From Palaemon carinicauda (lineage: Eukaryota > Arthropoda > Malacostraca > Decapoda > Palaemonidae), in contig NC_090735.1 of assembly GCF_036898095.1 (NCBI RefSeq), positions 3,289,478 to 3,353,477 on the forward strand: a stretch of DNA of 64,000 nt. The letters run 5' to 3'. Below, piece by piece: positions 1 through 9,600 of this stretch; the first letter of the stretch is position 1; the number at the start of each line of letters is the position of its first letter. Under the pieces are notes generated by a model, which saw nothing but the letters and a program-made list of their open reading frames with translations, was not told the origin of the DNA and did no database searches. Made by a program: the position numbers and the translations under genes.

Positions 1-604
1 GAGGCACTTCATCGCTGCCACTTAAAGCTTCCAACAATTTACTTAATATTTTTGGAGTACAGCTATGAAGTCTGTGGATAACATCTGATTTCATCATGGA
101 GGCAAAAACACGGCCCAAACCTTGTATCTGGGATTCATCTTTCTTGAGTTTTTTAAGGGATACAGAAATGAACTGGTTTTTCTTGGGAATCTTACGAACC
201 AACACTCCAAGACTCTGAGCAGCAAGCTCATTAATGTACCAAGGATATGACTTAGAGAGGAGACGACAGAAGTTGTGCACATGGTACAAAGTGTAAAAAT
301 CATCGTAAAGATACTTCTGTAAAACAACAAATAATGATACAATACACAAAAATACTGTTTCAATCACCTCTGGTTCCTTAATAGATAAATGTGCAATGAG
401 TTTTGGCAATATGTTATAGAAATGATTATTGTAAAACTCTTGAGGAAGGTCATTAGCAAAGGCTACCAAAATATCACATAAAGGCTGAAGAGCTGATGTT
501 TCCGGTATGCTGATGTGTGTTGATATACAGTTAACAATGTGGTTCTCAAGAAGTACCAGCTGACTAGTTGTCCGTACTTCATTTCCCAGTTCACGCAAAA
601 ATGC
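1..604 (-). CDS. UTP20: UTP20 coding exon 2 (partial)
   Basis: Open in one frame from the acceptor TTTCAG/GCATTT at 604 to the window edge, with no stop. It encodes helical HEAT-like repeats. Recognisable blocks are FANDLPQEFY, LLSKSYPWYINELAAQSLGV, RKIPKKNQF and HRLHSCTPKILSKLLEAL, the last being the UTP20 'F/LHSCT' region. Reading starts at phase 0, matching the end of exon 1. The exon has no ATG near its beginning, so ATG-only ORF calling misses it. Confidence 0.87.
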
Positions 605-3600
605 CTGAAATTAACAAAGAATGCACCATGAGGACATAAACCAGTCTAGATTTTTGTAAATAGTGACACTCCACAAAAAAACTTACATATCTAACATGGG
701 CTGTAAATGCCACAAATAAAAGTGGATCATTCCAATTTGATAAAACTATAGGAAACATTTACTGAGTGATGGTGAGGTACACCAAAATAGAGTTCCCCTT
801 TCTTACACAAGCCAAAAATGGTTCCTTTAAAACCTCTCCTCCACTTCAGCAGAAAATATTTAAGATGGCATATGTGGAAGCCTTAACACAATCTAAATAA
901 TAAAATTTATTATTTCTACACTTACCTGATCTTCATATAATGCTTTGGTCTTGAAGCTGACTCAATACTGTATGAACATAAACACCCCAAAAAGGCATGC
1001 ATAAGAACATCAAGTGAGTATTGCAATAGAAAATAGGTAGGGTTGGGTATATAAAAGTTGCTTTTGGATAAAGGACGACATGACAAATTCGGAGATAATT
1101 TGTATTTTTCCTAACCATACAAACCTTAGCCATTTACATTGGGATTACTTTTAACGTAGCTGAAATGACGAGCCAATAGTTTTTAACGAGGGTTAACTAC
1201 CCCCGTGCTAGTTAGCGGGGGTAGGGGAAGGGATAGCTTGCTACCCCTCCCCCCCCCCACACACCGGTGATTTGCTTCACTTCACTTAGAGGTAGGACTT
1301 GACTAAGGGGCCAGGGCTGGCGGGCAAATATGTGTAAATAGCTGAGGTTTGTATGGTTAGGAAAAATACAAATTATCTCCGAATTTGTCATTTGTTCCGT
1401 AACCGAAATAAAAAACCAAGCTATTTACATTGGGTGACTTACCCCTTAGGAAGGGTCGAAAGTTCCCAGCCTTACTGACTTCGGCTTTGCCCGGGGACTC
1501 CGTCCCTCAGTGAGTAGCACTTGAGAGAAGGAGCCCCTGCACCTCACAAGTTCCTTACTTCGCTAGGAACGAGTGGCCTACATAAGTTGTGTGTGGAGGA
1601 AAAGTGTGACTCATCCTATGAAGTTGACCTTGAGACCTTTAGATAGGAATCTAGGATAGGACTTTCCCAATACCACCTCGTCAAGGTATAGGGGACACAA
1701 CAGTATTAAGCTTAATACTAGGAGTACAAGGAAGCATGGGTTACCTGCAGAGGTCGAGGTCAGCTATGCGAGGACCAGGATGCTGTTTCCCCAAGAGAGG
1801 GGAGAATGAAGAAAGAAGTAAGGGTCAGACATACTCTTTCATTCACGCAGACTAAAACCGGGTAACAACGCCCTCAACCTACTGCTACTTGTCCATAAAG
1901 GAGCCTGAGGTTAGACCAGCTGTTGTGCAGCCACCACAGGGCCGATAGAAAACGTATCGAGGCTCCTGTGGGTCACGTCCTGCAGGTAGTGGGCTGTGAA
2001 GGTCGTCTGACGCTTCCAGACCCCAGATTGAAGCACCTGCGTCACAGAGAAGTTTCTCTTGAAGGCCAGGGACATAGCAACACCCCTGACATCGTGTGCC
2101 CTAGGGCGACGTGACGGAGGAGGGTCTGGATTCAAGGCGTGGTGGATAACCCTTCGAATCCAAGCCAAGATGGTGTTCCTGGTGACCCTCCTCTACGTTC
2201 TGCCTGTGCTTACAAATAATGCTCGCACTTGAGGACGGACTGCAGCTGTTCTCTTCAAGTAGTACCTCAGACACCTCACTGGACATAGTAGCAGCTGGTC
2301 TGGGTCGCTTGTTACAGAACGGAGACTCGCGATCCTGAAAGAGTCGAACCGAGGATCCGGCACTCCAGGATTCTGAGTCTTGGCAACAAACTCAGGGACG
2401 AACCTGAACGTTACCTCCCCCCATCCCCTTGAATGGACGATGTCGTGCGAGAGACCATGAAGTTCACTAACTCGCTTGGCCGAAGCCAAAGCGAGCAGGA
2501 AAGCCGTCTTCCAAGACAGGTGGCGATCGGAGGCCTGGCGTAATGGTTCGAAGGGAGGTCTCTTAAGAGCCCTGAGAACCCGAACCACGTTCTAAGGAGG
2601 AGGTCTCACTTCCGACTGGGGGCAGGTAAGCTCATAGCTACGTATGAGTAGAGAGAGCTCTACCGAGGAAGAAATGTCCACGCCTTTCACCCTGAAAGCC
2701 AAGGTTAAGGCTGAGCGATAGCCTTTCACTGCTGAGACAGAAAGGCGCATTTCCTCCCGCAGATATACGAGGAAGTCAGCTATTGCTGGAATAGTGGCAT
2801 CGAGTGGAGAGATACCCCTCCCACGACACCAACCACAAAAGACTCTCCACTTCGCCTGGTAGACTCCCTCAGAGGACTTTCGCAGGTGCCGAGACATTCT
2901 CTCCGCAACCTGTTGCGAAAAGCCTCTCTTCGTGAGGAGACGCTGGATAGTCTCCAGGCGTGAAGCCGAAGCGAGGCCATGGCCTTGTGAGGGACGTTGG
3001 AGTGGGGTTGTCTGGGAAGCTCGTGTCGTGGAGGAAGTTCCCTCGGGAGCTCCGTCAGGAGCTGCAGAAGGTCCGGGAACCATTCCGCGTGATGCCATAG
3101 CGGAGCTACCAGAGTCATCGAACAGTTGACCGATAGTCTGGTCCTGTTGAGCACCCTTCTCATCAGACAGAACGGTGGGAAGGCGTACACGTCGATGTTG
3201 TCCCACCGTTGCTGGAAAGCATCTTGCCAGAGAGCCTTGGGGTCCGGGACTGGGGAGCAGTATAGAGGCAGCTTGAAATTCAATGCTGTCGCGAACAGGT
3301 CCACGGTCGGGGAACCCCACAAAGTCAAGACTTTGTTGGCTATCTGAGGATCCAAAGACCACTCAGTACTCACTATCTGCGAGGCCCTGCTCAGACTGTC
3401 AGCGAGCACATTCCTCTTGCCAGGAATGAAGCGAACTGATAGTGTTATCGAGTGGACTTCGGTCCACCTCAGAATCTCTACTGCAAGATGGGATAGCTGC
3501 TGCGAAAAAGTGCCTCCCTGCTTGTTGATATAAGCCACTACCGTGGTGTTGTCGCTCATCACCACCACGGAATGACCCGCTAGGGTCCGTTGTAACTGTT

Positions 3601-6600
3601 GAAGAGCCAGAAAGACGGCCTTCAACTCCAGCAGGTTGATGTGCAGGCACTTTTCCGATTCTGACCAAAGGCCTGAGGTCCTCTGGTTCAGAACGTGCGA
3701 CCCCCACCCTTCTTTTGACGTGTCCGAAAACAGTGTCAATTCCGGGGGGAGGACGAGAAGACTCACTCCCTTTCGCAGGTTCTCGTCGACCAGCCACCAC
3801 CGCAGATCCGTCCGTTCCAAAGATCCTATCGGGACCTGAACGTCCAGGGAATCGGATCCTTGATTCCACCGGGACTTGAGCCGCCACTGTAAGGATCTCA
3901 TCCTGAGGCGGCCGTTTGGAACCAGACGAGCCAGGGAGGACAGGTGACCTAAGAGACGCAACCACGATTGGGCGGGAAGCTCTTCTCGCCTGAGGAAGGG
4001 TTCCGCCACCCTCCTCAGCCTTGCTATCCTGTCGTCTGATGGAAAGGCTTTGTGGAGAGAGGACTTCTCGAGGTTTACCACGATCCCCAGATCCTGGCAA
4101 AGACCTAGAAGCCTGTCTCGGTGCCGAAGAAGGGTTGACTCCGAGTCTGCTAGGATCAGCCAGTCGTCCAGATAACGAAGGAGACGGATGCCGTTCCTGT
4201 GCGCCCAAGATGAAATCAGGGTGAACACTCTGGTGAACACCTGAGGTGCTGTGGAGAGACCGAAACACAGCACCTTGAACTGGTAGATCTTGTCGCCTAG
4301 GCAGAATCTGAAGTACTTCCTGGAAGACGGATGGATTGGGATCTGGAAGTACGCGTCCTTTAGATCCAGTGTGCACATGAAGTCTTGTGGTCTCACCGCA
4401 AGTCTGACCGTGTCCGCTGTCTCCATGCTGAACCGGGTTTGCTTGACAAACCCGTTCAGAGCCGAGAGGTCGATGACAGGTCTCCAGCCTCCAGACGCCT
4501 TCTTTACAAGAAAGAGTCGACTGAAGAAGCCTGGGGAGCTGTCGACGACCTCCTGGAAAGCATCCTTCTTGAGCATGGTCTCGACTTCTGCCCGAAGGGC
4601 CAGCCCCTTTGCCGATCCCGTGGCATAGGAGCTCAACGACACTGGATTCGCTGTCAGGGGAGGTTGAGATGTTATGAACAGGACGCGATAGCCTTGGCCG
4701 ATCACTGAAACCGTCCAAGCATCGGCCCCGAGTTGCTGCCACCTGTGCACGCAACGTTGAAGGCATCCCCCCACAGGTGGACACGCGGGGGGACTGCCAC
4801 TCCTAGTGTTTGCGGCGGCGGCCGCTCCCTCTAAGAGTTTTGCCTCCCCTGGAGGACTTACTGCCCCTCTTGACCTTGGCTGGAAAGGGCTGGGGCTTAG
4901 ACACCACTTTCTTAGCTCCCGGTGCCTGCTTTGGTGCCTTATGAGGCTGCTGCTGCAGAGCTGGAGGCTTATAGGGCCGAGCTGTAAGGGCCCTATGGAG
5001 GAGGGAGTCCGTGCTAGATTTCCTCCACCTCTCAGCCGTTCGCTCCATATCCTGTGGCTCCAACAGATTCTCCCCAAGGAGGGAAGCATGTCTGAGCCTA
5101 CAGACATCCACAGCGGGGACCTTCGGGTGGAACCTCTCGGTCACCGCATCGCGCCGCTTCAACACCGAGTTGGCCCACAGGGTGGTGACCTGGTGCGCCA
5201 GGAACTCGATGGAGCGGGTGCCCGAGAGTAAGAAGGTCTCCATGGCCTTCCTATTGGTCTCCTTAGACAAGTCCTCGGAGCGCAATAGGATGCCCAGAGT
5301 TCCTAGCCATATATCCAGCCATGAAGTGGCCTGCATGGCGCACTTCGCGACCTTCTCATGGCTCAGGATCTCCGACGCCGAGAACAACACCTGTCGGGCG
5401 GAGAGCTTCTCAAGAGGAACTCCCTTAGCCAGCTCTTCTACGGAGTGATGGAGAGGAAGAGCGAGACTAGACTCACCCAAGATCTCAAAATACCTTCACT
5501 GCTGGAGACGAGGAGGTGGGATGAGTTTGTTCCCGGCAGAGGAACGACTGGAGTAGGCAAGAATCGCGAGTTGGGCATTGGCCCTGGCTCTGGCACTCTT
5601 CAATCTCGAGACCAGGGCAGAGCCGCACTGGTCTTAGGGGCCTTCTGAACATCGAACACTTGGTCCAGGACCGTGTCCTCGCCTTCTCGGGGGACGATCA
5701 CAGGATCCATGAACCCGTTGAGTTACCTCATCAGGCTCAGGACCTGGCAGAAGGCATGTTCAGATTCCTGCTGGTCTCCTCCTTGCGGGCTGGCAGCTAA
5801 GTCTCCCGTCCCCGGAATCTCTTCCTGGGGCGAAGCGTGGACGTTCTCCCGGGGAGCAGCGGGTTCCTGGCGAATCCTTGAAGACGATTTCGGGATGGTC
5901 TTGGAGTACTTGGGTTCCCTCCTGGGAGGGATACAGGATCCCAACAAAGAGGTTCGGAGAGCCCCTTCTGCGCGAGACGATTCTCCTCCATGAAGAGAAG
6001 GCTCCCCCCTTGGTGCCGAGGGGGAGACTATCACCTCACTGGACTCAACCGAGGACGGAAAAGCCTCGTCCACGGGAGAAGGAGAAAACGCCTGCGAAGG
6101 GGATGGGGCCTTCCCGACAGACCTCTTAGGAACCAACTTCTCCCTGGGGGAAGTCATCACGAAGTCCACTCCTCTCTTTCTCTTCAGCGGAGGTGAGGCA
6201 GTCGTTGGCTTGTTCCCCTGATCGGCGAGTGCTGGCTGAACGAATGCGTTGGCGCGTAGGCGAGGGAACGCGTTGTCGCGTTGGCGAGCGAGAATGCTCC
6301 GAAGATCGCTGGCGACGTTGGTCAGAAGACCTGTAGCGCGTGGGAGAGCGATTGCGAGCAGGCGATCGGTGGTGCGCTGGTGAACGCTGGCGCGCAGGCG
6401 AGCGATGGCGCGTTGGCGCATGGTGACACGTTGGCGAGCGATAGCGCGTAGATCGCGCAGGCGAACGACCGCGCGAGGGCGAGCTAACAGAGGGCGACCC
6501 ATGTCCTTCCAGATCTTCTGGGCGACGGCACGTTGGAGAACGCTTGCGCGCAGGCGATAGGTCACGCGGGCGGTCTGGAGATCGCCGATGTCCAGGTGAT

Positions 6601-9600
6601 CGCTGACGAGCAGGAGAACGCTGACGAGCAGGTGATTGTTGAATCGTCTGTGATCGCTGGCGAGCAAGAGAGCGACGCGTGGAATCCTGTGAGGGAACAG
6701 TCGGCGTGGGGCGCAAAGGAGAACGTTCACGAACAGGAACAGGAAGCGCGTGGGCGTACGTGTGTTTTAGAAACACGCGCCGGAGAACGCGAGCGATGTT
6801 GTGCAGGAACAAGCTGAGGATCGCGAGGGCGCTCAGGAGACTGATGGCGCGCAGGGCGCACAACAGGAACTGCAGGATATTCGGAGACCACAGGGGAGCG
6901 CTGGCAAGCAGTGGGGCGATGGTCCTCAGAAGAGCGCTGACGAACAGGAGAGCGCTGACGAACAGGAGAGCGCTGACGAGCAGGAGAGCGCCTGTGCGCT
7001 AACACTGCAGAAGGGCGAGCAGGGGAACGCTGGCGGTTGGCCGCTCATCGGGAACAACAGGTTGAAGGATGTCCTCAGGAGAGCGCTGGCGAGAAGAGGG
7101 GCGATCATCAGGAGAGCGGTGGCGAACAGGAGAGCGCTGACGAGCAGGAGAGCGCCTGTGCGCTAACACTGCACGCATAAGGGAAGAATCCCTTTGCCCC
7201 GAAGGGACCGTTGCCCGTCGGGTGACGAGGTCAGGTTACTGAACATCTGCCCCAGAAGTTGAAGGTCTGGAAGGCGTAGGAGACCGATCCCCAGAGAGGT
7301 CTAAGGAAGCTGGAGCTGCAGGCTTTTTACGGCGAGGAGAGTCCCCTTTGGAGGAAGAAGGAGAAGATCCAAAAAGGCGCCTCTTAGCACCCTTAAAAGG
7401 AGACGGGAGGCCCTTGCGACGCAGCAGACGGTGAGCCTTACGGCAAAGGCGGCCACGAGGAAGATCGTCAGGACCATCAGTCCTCCAAAGGGGAGTCTCA
7501 GTCCAAGCACTCCCCTTAGAGGGAAGCTGGACAGCAGAAGAGCCCGTAGGACTCCCTTCCCCCTTCGAAGGATGTACGGAAGGGGGAGGAGAGCCGTCAG
7601 CACCAACATCCACAACTGCACCTGCAGAGGATTGACCCGCCCCATCGGAAGCCTCTGTCACCACGACGTCGACGATAGACAGAGGATCTACCTCTGCTAT
7701 CACCGGCGACTGCTTAACGGCGGCCCCCAACTGGACAAGGTCAATCAGGGCTACCCTGGAGGGCAGGCCCTTAAGCCCCAGGGAAGCCCAAATCTGAAAA
7801 AGATCATCGTTAGACAAAGATTCATCAATAACCTCCCCCGGAGGAGGAGGAGGAACCGTCCCGCTATGGGAGGCGACGCCCTCTCCCCCAACCCAAGGTC
7901 GGGAAACAGAACTAGGGCCTGCGCTCCCACTCGGCCGACTCTCCTTAGGAGCCGAACGAGGGGGAGCTTCGGAGGAGGTTTGGGCGGCGAAAGAAGAGTC
8001 CCGAGAACCTTCCTCCTTCAAGGCAACCCCGGAAGGAGAACGGTCTCTCTTGAACTTCTTCTTACGCCGGCGGCCAAACCTCTCCCACTGGGAGGCAGAC
8101 CACTCCCTGCACTCACTACACTTATTTTCCTGATCACACCGTCGGCCTCAACACTGCGGGCAAAGAGTGTGAGGATCAGTGTCCACGGCCGACATAAAAG
8201 TACCACAAGGGCGGCCGGCAATTCCAGGGCACGTACGCATAGTAACAATAAAGGTGGTCAACTTCTAACACACACACACAAACTGAAAGAAAAAGCAGAA
8301 AAAGATTAAAGGCTGTCAACGAGGATGATGGACAGACACGTCTGTTCATCGCCGGAGCCAAAAGTGAAGTGAAGCAAATCCCCGGTGTGTGGGGGGGAGG
8401 GGTAGCAAGCTATCCCTTCCCCTAACCCCGCTAACTAGCGCGGGGGTAGTTAACTCTCGTTAAGAACTATTGGCTCGTCATTTCAGCTACGCTAAAAGGT
8501 AAACCCAATGTAAATAGCGTGGTTTGTATTTCGGTTACGGAACAAACACCTATTTGGAAGTTCAGATACGACCGCCCTTTAGACGTCAGATATACGGCAA
8601 GTCTCTCTTAGGCTTTGATACCTCTGCTCTCAGATCTCTCTGATAATACAACTTTGATTTGTGCTGAATTGTTTTTAAGGATTTGAAGTGATAATACTAC
8701 AAATTTTTAATACAATTTGTATTTTTCTTAGCTATACAAACCCGAGTCCTTCATATGGGTTTACTCCCGTGTTGAACCTGTACGATCAGAAAAAAAAAAA
8801 AAGAGTGCCTAACTGGCTACTATACTATATGCTACTAGGCAACGCCAATGTTAGTCAGCACTACGAGGTGCTGCAAGACAGACTTCACTCTGCCTGGTCA
8901 AAGACTTGGGGAGTGGATGAGACAGGGCCTTTGCATATTAAACTTATTATTATTTAAAGTTACTAAAATCATTGTTATTAAAGTTGAGTTTATTAAAATT
9001 CTTAAAATGATTAAATTCTTTAAATAGTTAAGAAAAATACAAATTGTACTAAAATTTTGTAGTTTATTCCTCTGCGGAAGCAAATTCCTGAGTCATTTAT
9101 ATCGGGGTCTTCTTTAGGTGGGAGGAAGTTCCTGTCAAGAGGAGGTCACCTTAAGTTCTATACCATTAATGAATGGACAGATAAAATAAATATAAGTATT
9201 TGACCGGCCGGCCGGCTCCTGTAGAGGCAGGGCCGAAGTGTCAGTTCCCTCTAAGTCATTAACGTAATTGGAGATGAAACACTGCCAAGAACGTGCATCA
9301 AGAGAATTACGTCAACATATGAAACATAATGGATACAAAAAAGTCTTCACCTGCATCAGGGTATGGTCAGCGAGAATACTCCCAGATCACAGATAGTGGC
9401 TGACTAATTCACTTTTTCTGATGCTTCCAACCCAGACATCAGAACCTTGAGGGGGGCTACATCAGCTGAGCTGGTGACCGCACAATCAACTTGGCCGGGA
9501 GAGTCATCATCAGAAAAGGATATAAAAAGGGCAAATTCTGGGGAGAACAATGCTAAAACCCTCAGAAATTATATAATTTCATTATATGCATGCATGGCAA

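Larger units (their letters stand above)
1080..8546 (-). mobile_element. DIRS-A: DIRS-like tyrosine-recombinase retrotransposon, nearly full length
   Basis: A 7.47 kb element in UTP20 intron 1, transcribed in the same direction as the gene. It has the three structural marks of DIRS elements. First, inverted terminal repeats (about 1131-1290 and 8365-8520) share about 150 bp, including CTGAAATGACGAGCCAATAG. Second, an internal complementary region at 1329-1430 fuses the complement of the left outer end to the right outer end. Third, the coding order is gag-like, RT-RNase H, tyrosine recombinase. No flanking target duplication is seen, as expected for integration by a tyrosine recombinase. No DNA methyltransferase domain was recognised. 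The coding regions carry a few nonsense codons and frame breaks, so this copy is probably dead but young. Confidence 0.88.

Noticed and set aside
3399..4784. 461-codon open frame on minus overlapping the RT
   Set aside because: It is a shadow frame of the RT-RNase H; the RT motifs are in the other frame and this one has no recognisable domain.
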